Shown: positions 1 to 11,500 of the stretch, piece after piece | Position numbering within the stretch: position 1 is the stretch's first letter | Layout: every line of letters starts with the position of its first letter | Source: Apus apus | Lineage: Eukaryota > Chordata > Aves > Apodiformes > Apodidae | DNA length: 64,000 bases | NCBI RefSeq assembly: GCF_020740795.1 | Contig: NC_067312.1 | Coordinates: 62,038,405 to 62,102,404, forward strand | Direction of reading: 5' to 3' | Translations under genes and position numbers: made by a program | Notes under the pieces: generated by a model | What the model was told of the DNA's origin: nothing | Database searches by the model: none | What the model saw: the letters and a program-made list of their open reading frames with translations, nothing else

Positions 1-3000
1 TGCTGGCTGCCTATGTGGGATGTAAGAAGAAGCAAGAGAAAGTGAAATGGCAGACTGTGTGAGGCTGTAATGAGTCAGCCACTCCGACGGAGCTGGAAGA
101 AATGTATAGTCTGTATAGAGGAGCGTTGGGCTGCCCTGAGCTGGAGGCAAGGAATTTGGATTTCTGCAAATCCAATTCATCTGATGTTCTTGGCAGTAGG
201 GGGGGAAACTTGCAGCGGAAAGCTCTGGTGTGTGAGGAGTGATGACTCTTAGGCTGCCTTCTGGGAAGGCAGGCCAATAAACGTGGTTACCACGTACTGC
301 AACAACAGTCCTGAAGAGGGAGCAAAAACTAGTAGTAGTATCCAGGACAAAATAAACTTCCCCCTTAGTGATGGAGTGAGACACGTATGACGAAAGGCTA
401 GAGCACTGCACAGCCATTCACAGGAAAAATGTACGTATAGATGTCTCTCATAACTAATGATGTTACCCCATTTTGCCAAGGGAGAGAAATTCAATGCTTT
501 AATTAAAATTCTTCTTCATGTAAGATTTTTCTGGGCAGTTCATAATTTCAGGATCTTCATGCTGCAATTTATTCTGCTATTACTTTTTATAAATACTGGA
601 TTTGTTCTTTTTTTGTCCAAACATAAGGATACTTTCCACCCCCTTATTGTGTTTTGGAGTTTCAAAATTTTGTGTCAGAATTTCTCCTTCTCTTGTTCAT
701 GATACTAATTCAGAGGATTTGACATTTCTCCTACCAATCTCTGATACTGACAAATATTATCACAGGTATTGTAGGAGCATAATTGTAAGGTAATAGAATT
801 CTGGGAAAACAAAACAAAACAAAACCCAAACAAACCCAAATAACTAAAACAAAGAAATAAATACCACAAAACCAAAACCCACCAACAAAATCTGGGTATT
901 TTCAGGTGGTCACAGAGTGAAATGTCATTAATGCTGTGTAATTTGCTTGGAGTAGTCCAGCCTCGGAATGTGCAGCAGTATTTTACTGCTTGAAAAATTA
1001 TTGTTGCTTCAGCTGCAGCCATATCTTTCAGCTTCAAAAGGAAATCTGGTTGTACATGTTTGAACTGTGTTTTTAGCCGCAACATAATCTTTTCTGTCTT
1101 CTGGCTGTCCGTTAGAAATGGTAATGAAAACATGGCATACCATCCGTTCAGCCTTAGTGTAACCTTTCTTTTTCTCAGGAAAGTTCTTTAACCCAGAGGG
1201 TAATTCAGTTTCTGACATCCTTTCAGATGTTTTGAAGGTATGCTTTGTTAGGGCATCTGCTTGCTAATCTGTAGAGCAGATGCCAGGAAAAAGCTGGCAA
1301 CTACCAGGGCAATACTAAAAAATAAATACCTGCATTTTCTAACTAATGCCTTCACAAAAATTGAATTATATTAAACATAGATTGATTTAATGGGCTGAAT
1401 AGTCAAGTTCTTAAATCTTTAGTTACCAAAAAGAGCTGTCATAAGAAAGACTTCAGTGAACCCAACATTACTGCTTTACACACAGGCAAAAGGAAACATT
1501 GGTAATGGAAAAGCTATATAACAAACATTTCCAAACTTTCAGAAAAGCAAACCAGAAAGTAAAAATAATGTATGATGAAATGGACTTTCCTCCTTTATTT
1601 TCTTACCATGAGCAAATGAGCTACAATAAACAGTAAAAATAAAGAAGTCCTAGCAACTGATGGCCTCTCACCTTCACCCCATGCAAGCTGCTTTTTAAGG
1701 CATTTTTCATACTCTTGGTTTGTTTATTGTTCCTCTGCTGCTTCCAAGTTGACCTTCTGATAGGATCCCACCCAGAGTTTTGCAGGAAGAAAAACAGAAC
1801 AACAGAAGCAAAGGAGTTATTAGCTGGAATGATGGTCACAAAAATATGTGCAAAGTAATTATATCAGGTTTGTGCCTGTCTTGCTCAGATACAAATATTT
1901 TTATTGATGTTTGCCTCAGACCCTTTGGGAAATTCTCAAACACATTGATATCCTATGATAAATTTTGTAATATTTCTTATATTTTCTCATGGCTTCTCTA
2001 TGACCCTTCCTGTTGTTTCAGGATGCCCTGTTTGGAAAATATTAAAGCCATCATCAGTATTATTTATTAAGTATACAAGGAAAAATTAAATTATTAGTAG
2101 ACTCTATTCCTCGCTCTATAAATTCTCACTAATTCCATTAAGTGTAAATTACTTCATATAATAAAACCTGCTCTAGAAAGTATCTTGTCCATAATGTGAT
2201 TTAAGAAGACGAGGCAATGGAAAGTAATTAACTTCTGCTGTTTTCCTTCCTCTGGTAAAAGTAAACCCTGTGCGTTTTCTTTGTATTTTATCTAGTCACA
2301 AGGGTTGATGATGGAGTGCTGAAGATATACAAACCAAAACAGATTCAAGGCAAATTGTTGCCATGAAATCTAAAGCAGCAGAGAGATCTGAACCAGACAG
2401 CAGCTCTAAACCATATGTATGGTATATGTAACACGGCAAACATTTTTCAGGGTTGTCCATTTTTCTTTTTCAAATATCTAAATATCTTACACACACAAAC
2501 ATACATACATAAAATGCCAACTAGGAATTTAGCTGGAACATTGTCACCAATTTTTAATATTGTTAGTATGAATAACTTTATGTACCAAGGTTTATATCCT
2601 TAGTAACTTATGCAAAGATCAACCTCTTTTATTGACTGTTTCTGTGACATAAAATATTTTCCATCACCTTGATGAGAACTTTTTTTAAAGATTTGGGGGG
2701 TGGCTTTTAAATTGAAGAATTGTTTACTTTGTTCCCTATTGCTAATGATCTGAAGGCACTTTTATTTTTTTTTTTTCAAAGGAAAAAAAAATTAGGAATG
2801 TTTCCTTTTTTTCCTAATAATCTGGTACTGTGAATACTTCCCTTGCTAGTTCCAGACATTTGCACTGATACCTGGGACAGCTCATGTCAAAACAACAGAT
2901 TTTTTTAAATATTTTTTTAATATGGGTTCCAGCTAAAATCTTACAATGGAGAAAAATATTTTTGTATCTTCTGAGGACACATAAGTGAATATAAGTGTTT

Positions 3001-4250
3001 AGAAAATGCGAGCATTTCTTTTTATAACATTTATGTTGGATCTATGAAGCAAAGGGTAAATTTAATCTTAGTACTTTCTGGATTTCAGCTGCATAACTGC
3101 AGTATTATTCTTTATTAATTATTTCCCTGTCTGTCACATGTAGTCATTGCAGTTTCATATTCCTCAAATAAGTTGAAGCTAATAGTCTTGGGTGACAGAA
3201 TCATTACTGAAAGTGAATTTTTAATATTTTTTTTCATGTATTTTTCCTGGCACCAAAGCATCCTGCAAGTACTGGTAAAAGGCCAGGCTGCATCTAAATC
3301 ATGTTAAAAGATGGGAGCCCTGTGTTATGCTGGCAACAAATTTTGTGTGATACAAATTGTGTTTATTCCCTAAGGCTAGGTGAAGGTTAAATGCCTTTTG
3401 TTTGTTATCCAAATTTGATATTAGTCATTTGATAAACAACTTCAGCCTTACATAGAGTAAAGTTGAATTTAGCATTTGGGATACTGAAACTGCAGTGTCA
3501 GAAGGGCTAGCCTACTGTCCCTTTTCTCCTTTACACACTAGTGTTTTGCAATGCAACTTGTTCAGCTCAGACAACCCAATTTTACTTCTCTGTAAGCCTT
3601 TTGTCAGTTTCTGTACTGTATATCAGGCTTGGGAATTAGCATGATTTAGAGAATTTGAAAAAACTGTTAGGGGAGATGGTCAAAGCATGTGATGTTATAA
3701 AAATCCATTTGACAGATTTTCTTCACATCTACCTTAGCAGCATACCTGCCACACCAAAAATTTCAGTGTGAAAAGGATACTAGAATTTGTTTGCAGTAGG
3801 TCTCTTGCTTAGCAGAATACAAGACATTGCTCTTGCCAAGACTCTAAGCAAATGAAGCCTGTTGTATCTTTTCTGGTTTTAAGTAACAGAAAATCAAAGT
3901 TTGTTACGCAGAAAGATGTAGAATGGAAAAAGTGCTATGGGCTTGCACTTTGTGCTGCCAGCAGAGAACACTTGCCATAGGTATGTTTGAACCAGTGGTG
4001 TTTTCTTGTAGCAATTACTTATCATTGTTTCTGTGGAATTTAACTTTTCATAGAAAAGACGAAGCTTGCAAAAATTAAATTTGGAAAAATGTTGAAACAT
4101 TCTGGCCAAAAAAATGTGAACGGGACCTGTGAAATGGAAATAGAGCTCCTTTATGCTCTTAATCTTCTCTGTTGCCTGGGCTTCCCAACAAGGCCATTTG
4201 TCCCTTTTCACCTAGTCATGAGGGAAAACAGTTTGAGGGAGAAGACCCCA
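1..4250. other. Upstream intergenic DNA, no gene recognised
   Basis: AT-rich sequence with no convincing exon, splice pair or known repeat that I can recognise. Open frames are short and lack familiar domains. A low-complexity AAAAC tract lies at about 806-861. Two overlapping minus-strand frames between about 860 and 1218 look slightly protein-like and are described under findings. By synteny known from other birds and mammals, LOX should lie to the left on the minus strand, but no LOX coding sequence is visible. Confidence 0.6.
806..861. repeat. (AAAAC)n-derived A/C-only low-complexity tract
   Basis: Four clean AAAAC units at 806-825 pass into AAAC/CCAAA-type sequence almost free of G and T on this strand. 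It belongs to the same class as the tracts near 36099, 39813, 58709 and 63671. Confidence 0.8.
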
Positions 4251-4969
4251 TGTCCTGGTTTGAGCCAGGACAGAACCAATTCCCTTTCTAGTAAATTTAC
4301 TTTTCAGTCAAGTCTCTTCTGAGTAGCTGCACTTTGCTGAAGTTAACAGCATGTTTTTCAGCCAGTGTCAGCCTCTAGGACTGGTAATGCTCCAAGTTTA
4401 TAGTTACTGCTGGAGAATGGTATGCAGGCCCATGGCCACTGCCCTGTTCTGCTACACTTCGAAACACAAGGGAGGAAAGGGGTCACACCTGCAACCCTCC
4501 TGTGGGGAGGAGTAGACCAGACAGGTGACTCAGGTTGTCCAAATGAAGTATTCCATCCCATATGCATCATAGTCGATATGAATCTGAGGGTCAAGCTCAG
4601 TCCATGGCGAGAGTCCTGGGGAAACTCCATCCGTTCATCTGCCTTTTATCTGACCCCTGTTCTCCTGCATCCAGCTTCCATATTCTGCTGAGTCCAGGAG
4701 CACAATCTAGGACTATCCCAGGGCCTGCCCTGCAGCCTTGGTGGTGACGTATTACTGGGGAGGGGGCCAGGACATGTGATATCGCTTTTGCATATGTTTG
4801 CATATTTTTCACTATTTTCTTTTTCATCTGTGTCATTAAAGCTGTGTAGTTCAGTTTCCAGCCCACAAGTCGCGCTCCCTTGTTCTCTTTCTTTTCCCTG
4901 TCTGGGAAGGGAGAGGGGTTAGCAGAGAATATCTGCCATTTGATTGCCGGCCCAGTGTTAAACTTGACA
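4251..4969 (+). mobile_element. Solo LTR of an avian endogenous retrovirus, about 719 bp
   Basis: The segment starts TGTCCTGGTTTGAGCCAGGA and ends TTAAACTTGACA, giving the TG...CA termini and short TGTC/GACA inverted repeat expected of a retroviral LTR. An ATTAAA polyadenylation signal lies at 4835-4840, about 130 bp from the right end, so the element reads in the same direction as ZNF474. No primer-binding site, gag, pol or env sequence follows, so this is a solo LTR left by recombination. Candidate 5-bp target duplications (CCCCA left, CCTCG right) differ by two transitions and are not secure. The 5' motif resembles the LTR family abundant in songbird genomes; the family name is not assigned. 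It lies immediately before the CpG island of the ZNF474 promoter. Confidence 0.75.
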
Positions 4970-5211
4970 CCTCGTCTGTGCGTGTCGCGCCTAACTGAGG
5001 CCCCTTCCCACTGAACACCCCTCAGAGACAGTTCTGCTGCTTGCCTGGCCGCAAGAGACATGGTTCTGCCCCCAGAGCGGCTCCGCCAGGGACCTCCCGC
5101 TGCCCACCCCAGAGTCAGCACCCGCAGGGACCTGCGGGCACCGAGCGGGGCTGGGGGGGGGTCGCGCAGCAGCCCCCGCGGCGGGACCCCGGCTCCTCCC
5201 GCCCCCCTCTG

Positions 5212-5221
5212 TGATTGACAG
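5212..5221 (+). promoter_or_regulatory. PBX-MEIS/PREP type composite site
   Basis: TGATTGACAG matches the known PBX:PREP/MEIS composite consensus exactly. It lies 9 bp before the CCAAT box. A 10-bp match in a GC-rich promoter is suggestive only. Confidence 0.4.
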
Positions 5222-5230
5222 CAGCCGTGA

Positions 5231-5235
5231 CCAAT
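5231..5235 (+). promoter_or_regulatory. CCAAT box (NF-Y site)
   Basis: The context GACCAATCGG fits the NF-Y consensus (RRCCAATSR) well. It sits 42 bp upstream of the X-box, a combination often seen in RFX-controlled promoters. Confidence 0.6.
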
Positions 5236-5277
5236 CGGCCCCCTGGAAACCGGCGGAAAACGTGCGTGTGTTGACGC

Positions 5278-5291
5278 GTTGCCGTGGCAAC
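5278..5291. promoter_or_regulatory. X-box, RFX transcription factor site
   Basis: GTTGCCGTGGCAAC is a full palindromic X-box (GTTGCC then RGYAAC with a 2-bp spacer) differing from the ideal RFX1-3 site GTTGCCATGGCAAC at one central base. RFX proteins, notably RFX2 and RFX3, drive ciliary and spermatogenic genes. ZNF474 is testis-enriched in mammals, so the site fits its expected control. The motif itself is seen; the regulation is inferred. Confidence 0.7.
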
Positions 5292-5399
5292 CGCGGGGCG
5301 CGGCGCCGAGCGGGGCCGCTGCCCGGAGCGGTGACTGGCGGGACCCCGCGGGGGCTGCGGCCGGGAGGGAGGGAAGGAGAGTGGCTGAAAAAGTAAAAT

Positions 5400-5581
5400 T
5401 TGCGAGGGGCGAAGCCTCAATATACGGTGGGAGGGGGTGGAGGTCTGTTCCAGGTGTGCTCGCCTCACTTTACTGTTCAACTTCTCTCTTTCTCGAAGGG
5501 GAAAGTGAACCAAGAGGCACCATCAGAGAAGCCCAGATCTTGTGAAAATTAAGAATTTTTGAGCCATTCTTTGGAACCAAG
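5400..5581 (+). other. ZNF474: Probable non-coding first exon of ZNF474
   Basis: Downstream of the CpG island the sequence ends in a good donor, CCAAG|gtaatg, at 5581/5582. The left boundary is a guess because no start site can be read from sequence. No long ATG frame runs into the donor. The next convincing acceptor before the coding ATG is at 14826-14828. Additional 5' exons inside the 9 kb intron cannot be excluded. Confidence 0.4.
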
Positions 5582-8500
5582 GTAATGTTTAGGAAGACGC
5601 TGATAATGCAATGCCTGGTACTGTCTCTTGAGCGTTGAGTTGAATAACCCTATGGACTTTTTTAGGGCAGGATGGTGGAGGAATGGTTGGGTGAGGAAGC
5701 ACTGCGGTTTTTCTTCAGTTCTGAAGTCCAGACAGCTGTTCTGCCTGGCCAACGAGCATGGGCAGTTGGGATCTTCTGAGCTCAGATCAGAGTCTATCTG
5801 GTTTTTACGTGATTTCTTTGTAAAACTGGGGTGGTGGTGCTGGTAACATGGCTGACTTGAACTGCAGTAAGCCAAGGGTTAAATAATGCCATCTATCTCC
5901 TGTCTTCAACCTGAAGTAGCAGATGGCCAGGTTCCTGCAGAGTTCAGAGGCTCAGTTATAAATAAGTAGTGACATCAATGAGCAAAGACTTGAGTGACTT
6001 TCTCCCCTCAGACCAGCTAGCTTGTAATAAATGGGTGTGCAATAGTGCTTACTGCAAGGATAATGTATTTATCCCTTGGAATTAATATTGGCAGAGATTA
6101 CCTGGTGAAAACAATGCATGAGTAAATACCATTTACAAGGTGAGATATTCCGATTTCCTAATTTCCCCCTTACTTTTCTTGGAAAGTGAATGGAGTTCAT
6201 TAATGTGTGTCTTTTTAGAAGCAGGAGAATACAATTGGAACCATCATGGGCAACCGCTTGGACTGAGAACTAGAAATCGTACTCCCAAAATGTAGAAGAC
6301 AACCCTACCTGACACGTAATTGTGGGTTGTTCTATGTCACAGCAGCTAACATCTTTCAGTTCTGTTCCTGGAACATATATGGTGCTCAACACTAATGGAA
6401 GGGCTTACTATAAAAGTTGGGTTTTCTACTTTTGGCTTGGAAAGCACAAGAGAAACAAAAAACTTTGCTGTCATTTCCAAGAGGTTTATCTTAAAGCTGA
6501 TGTTCACAACATTTCTTCTTATTATACTCTCAGTGATCTGATTGATCAAGTTATAAATTAACACTGTTGACTTAATTATGATTTATTTGGGTTTTATATT
6601 TAAATTTACTTTTCTATCTACTTAATGCCCTAGGACGTTTATCTACAATAGGATGCATGTATTTCTAACTAGGTGAAACTACAATTACACAGTAAAGAGG
6701 CCAGATGTATATGGGTTTTTACATGTATCCTCATTTAAGCACATTATCTGGGACTATTTCAGGCTTCTATTCCATACTTATTTCTATTGTCTCATAGAAT
6801 TAAATAATAGTCTGTTAACTGAATAATAATTACACAGGAAAAGCAACAACACAGAAAGATATATGGGTGACAGCGTCAAATATAAATTGAGAAAAAGATC
6901 ACCATTAAATATGACAAGTTACAGAATTGCCAGGGCCCAGTGGTACCATACAAAACTTGAAGTTAATCAGCCGTGTCCTCTCACACCAATTAAAAACTAC
7001 TGTTGATTGAAGGAGAAAAACAATAATCAAGAAGAATTAGGTTTTCAAGATTTTTTACCAACAAGATCCTTAAAAATCAGCCTCATGCTAGAATGCCTTC
7101 AAGTCTCTTACTGCTGGATATAATGAGTGTTTTGATTGTCTTCCTAGTGCTCTGTTTTCTGTACCAGAGATTCAGTAGGTGGCCATTTTCTTTTTGTTAT
7201 GAATGTTCTCCGAAGTATTAGGATGTGCGTTATTGCTAATGCAAGATACAACTATGAGTATTTAATAACTTGTTGTGAGGATTACCAGCATTTCACAAAA
7301 GAAGTGGCACGTCCAGAGTTTTCTTGTTCTAGCCTTTTTCTACTTCAGATTATTTAATCTGCTTGTCTAGAGTCCCTCTTGGTTCTCTGTCATTGTGACT
7401 TTCTGCTCATCAGTTAGTTTTCAATTTGTTTTTAATAAGCACATGTATGTGGTCATCCTTCTGATTTCCACTGACTTGTGTCAGTTTTTACAAGCTGACA
7501 TGCCTGGCTTCTATTTTTTCAATTAAACAGACTCAAGCAATTAAACATTTATACACCTACCTATTTTTACCTCCTCCTAAAAGATCAGCGCACTTTATTG
7601 AAACTATTGCACAAGTTGCTACTTGCCATCAAAATCACTGGCAATCCTTCAGATTCTGTCCACATCAACCCCAGAAATGGAAGCGTTGAACAAAATCACC
7701 TGAGCTAGGAAGTACATGTAGCTCACTTTGAGCTGTGTAAACTTACTTGCTTCAGTGCCTACTTGCTCTTGTACTCCTGTGCAGTGGACAGAGTGGACAT
7801 GCCCAGTTTGTTCATTATTTGATGCATATCTGATATGCCCTCTATGACTTGCATAGTGTTAAATACCACATATCTACTACAGTGGCTGATGATGTTTAAG
7901 AATGTGATGCATAGTATCCCCAGTGTTACCCAAACTGGGAATATGTCTGTGCTGATATTTGCAAAAGAGTAAATGTGGGGGCAGAGTAACTTTATTTAAA
8001 ATGTGAGATGAGCGTTTTAAATAATTGTATGTGAGTAAAGCTAAGGTAATCTTCATCCTGCTATGTTACAGTGCATCACTAAGTAAAATATGGAAAGCAA
8101 GAACCTTATTTGTAGACAATAAAGGATATCTGAGAGAGAATAGCGTTACTGGAGAATGTCCACAATTTTAATTTTTAAATTTAGACATGTAGCAATTTTT
8201 CAGCTAAGAATGTTTAACTTTTTCCATGTATTTCAACAAGTAACCATCATAATTCCTTCATATAAGGTTATGATTTCAATCAAATCAGAGGAATTCTTTC
8301 TTATGTTTGGGAAGAGGAGGAAATGGCTGGGTCACTGGAATAAGTCTCCAGCTTTCTCTGGCAACTCTGTAATGAACTTAAATCAAATACAGTTAAATAA
8401 ATAAAACAAATGTAATTACTGCATAACTATACATAGGATCTCCTCAAAAGCAGAGTGTACAATGACTGGTTTTGATGCCAGCGAATTTTGGATTAACCCC

Positions 8501-11500
8501 ATAAGTTTTTGGTAGAAGAGTCTCTGATCCAAAGAGAGATGTGGGTATTTTAATAGGTCAGAGCAAAATTTCAAAACCTTTGGTTAGGTTGATTGTCTCA
8601 TCACCACAAACACTTTAAATAATTCTTTATTAGAATCATATCTAAACCTCATGGTTCTATATTTTTCTTCTCTTACATTCTAATGAACCTTTGCAAGCAT
8701 GCATGCACACACACTACTGATTTCACTCTTGTTCTTGTGTAATCAATGCAAAATCTTGGAAGAAAGTTTTAGTTTTGTTGTACGAACACTTTCAATGGTG
8801 GGAAAGATGTTTGTAAGAAAATTCCCAAGCAGTTCTAACTTGTTTGTACACATCAGAAAACAATGGATTTTTAACCTGGTCTATTTGGTTTTGAGTGTCC
8901 TGCCTTGCCCTTACCTAGCTGAATCCATGTTTAATGAAGGTGTAAGCACCAGCCCCTGGGCTGTGGTTAGTATGGGGGAGAAGGTACTGTTATACGTGCA
9001 GCTGATCCTCTGGTGGAACAAGATTTATACTTGGATGTTTTTGAGTCTGCATTACTCATAAGACATTTAAGCCAGACTGCTGTAATGTTAGATTTTGCAG
9101 ACTTACAAAGTCTTGAAGCTGCCAGAAGTGGGGGTATGTGCCAATATTTGTATGTTCAGAACTTGCAAATAATTTCTTGAGATAGGAGAATGAGTAAAAA
9201 CATGGGTTGTGCTCAGCTATGTCAAGATACATCATCTTGACATAGAAAATGGTTTTCCTACATCTCAATGATCTTTATGTAAGTTTGATCAAATAATATA
9301 TTATTCTTTTCACATGACTGGAGCAAAAGATTAGTCTCTAGGACTAATGAAAGGAGACTCCTCCAGCCAGAAACTGTGGAGAAGAATGCAGTGCTGAACT
9401 GGAAAAATCTGAGGGTTTTAATGTGTTGTTAATTTGCTAAAAATATTATTGGAAACATAAGAATGTTTTTTCCTTTTATCTTTCAGTGAAGAACAGATCC
9501 AACAGTAAGATAGTACAAATTATCCAATATTTTTGTCCAACTTATGTTTGAGTAATTTGTCTTAACAGATTTCTAAAATTATTTATAATTGAGCAGTAAA
9601 AACCAACATTTAATACAAGAGAAAAATGCAGCTTAAAATGTTGGTTTAATTTGCTTTGCTTTACTTTAAAGAATAACAGGAAGTCTCCTAGAAAACTTTT
9701 TTTTTTCTTTTTTTTAATACCTGAAGCAAGACATTTTGGCACTCAACATGGGACATCAGTTTGGTCCTTTCTGACACCTCTTGCATATATAAATATGATA
9801 ATAACCCAGTAAAAGAGATGAAAGAAGAGAATTGTCTTACCTTGATGTTAAAGATAGGGATCGGCTTTAGAAATTCTTGGACTAATTTAGTATTAAGGAA
9901 CTAGAAAATATAGATTAATTTACTTCTCTTTCTGACTTGCTCTGTTATGCTCAGTAGATCACTTAATTTCCCTCTCTGTATCTTTTGTCCTTTTAGGCTG
10001 AGTTGTTCTCCTTTGTCTTTTTACACAGTTCAGCCCAGACTAGAAGACTAGGATTTCTGGGTACTATTGTAGTGCAAGAAGTTGTTGCTTGTTGCTTCTC
10101 TTTTCAAGCTATTTCAGAAATTTGAAACTTATGTAACAGTAAAGTTAGGCACTACAATTGAAATAGCTTTTCTTTTAGAATACTTGTGGCTTTAGTCCTG
10201 TTTACATGAATCACCTTAATTAAGCGTCCCACATAAGAGCTGCGATGAAGGCAAAGGGAAAACTTCTCATTGTGAAGTGGGGGTTTGCATAAATAAGGGC
10301 TTCCACAGCCAGGAGCTCTGGAATATGAGATACTGGATTAACCAGAATCTTTTTGCAGCCTAAAATTAATTTATTCTTTTTTGACACTGACATCCTGATC
10401 TGTAGCTGGGCTTTCACCGGGCTGTTGTGTTTGGGTGCCACCATTTTGGAACCATATGATTGCCCCTTTGTTTAATGTATCCCTGTGGCCTGTCATATAC
10501 TTCCTCAGGCAGAGCAAGCCATGCAGACATTCTCATAACTCTGTTATGTGATTCCTGATTTTGTAAGCAGTTTGCAATTATAGATGACCTCTCCAAAGAG
10601 CCTCCTGGATGTAAGCCACTGCCACCTCAAGCAAGTGCTTTGTATAAATCCTTTTCAGAGCTTTATCACTGTTTTCAAAATAGTAAAGGAATCAGTTGTT
10701 GCCGCTATTTATTTTGGTTTTTTTATGGTCCTCCCTCCTAAATCCAGACTTGAAAATTGGCTCTGCTTTTAGAAGGAGACAGGCGAGTCCAAGGAGTATT
10801 TCTCTGAGTTGTCTAAGCTTGAAAGCTCTGTGACTTTTGTTTTAGCTCCTGGTGCAAGGATTTATCTTGTCTCTTTCTGTGCTGGCAGATGGGAACAGTG
10901 GCAGTAATCCAACCATATAATTTAAATGGAGTTTAGTCTGATACAGCTGCACATAGAGATGCTGTGATATCAGTCAGAATTCATAAACTGTACATAAACA
11001 GATTCCCCAAATTGTCACAATTGTTCCTGTATTTTGTCCATTGAACAAACATGATTGTGTCCTGGCAGCAGGAGGCTTCATGCAATCTGTTCTTCCACAA
11101 GGTAGACTCTGTTTTTTTCAGCTGGGAGGTCTCCATGTGGAATTATTGCTAAGTCAAAAGCAGTACTGTTGAGGATTCATTGGAAACAGCCAATTTAATC
11201 CCCCAGCTAGCATGAGTATGTTTTGTTCCATCAAGGAATCCAGGCTTATAAAATGACCTTATAATGGGTCTTGAGGAATTGTTTACATGACAGAATCAAG
11301 AGAGATGAAAAACAGAGAGGATCACTCTTCAGGAACGACTGCATACAGGAAATAGGAAACGTATGTGTCAACTTTGTTTCCAAGTTCCAACACTGACATG
11401 AAAGAAAACATAAAGAAGGCCATTTCAGGGAAGAAGTTTCTACTTGCCGGTGTAGGTTGAATCACATATGGCAGCTAAGAGAAGGCCATATTAATGAAGC

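Larger units (their letters stand above)
4975..5420 (+). promoter_or_regulatory. CpG island promoter, probable ZNF474 promoter
   Basis: This is the only strongly GC- and CpG-rich block in the window, with many CGCG, GCGG and CCGCG words from about 5100 to 5370, set in AT-rich DNA. It holds a CCAAT box (5231-5235), an X-box palindrome (5278-5291), a PBX/MEIS-type TGATTGACAG (5212-5221) and E2F-like GGCGGAAAA and TGGCGGGA words. There is no clear TATA box, so dispersed initiation is expected. It is the only candidate promoter upstream of ZNF474 and a good splice donor follows at 5581/5582. It could also fire leftward; no minus-strand exon was recognised. Confidence 0.75.

Noticed and set aside
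4246..4974. Target-site duplication CCCCA/CCTCG around the solo LTR
   Set aside because: Two of five positions differ. It is compatible with decay but cannot be distinguished from chance.
4597..5513. Long minus-strand frames over the LTR and CpG island (174, 99 and 132 codons)
   Set aside because: Stop-poor because of GC richness. The Arg/Pro/Gly-rich translations are typical of frames crossing a CpG island, and part lies in the LTR.
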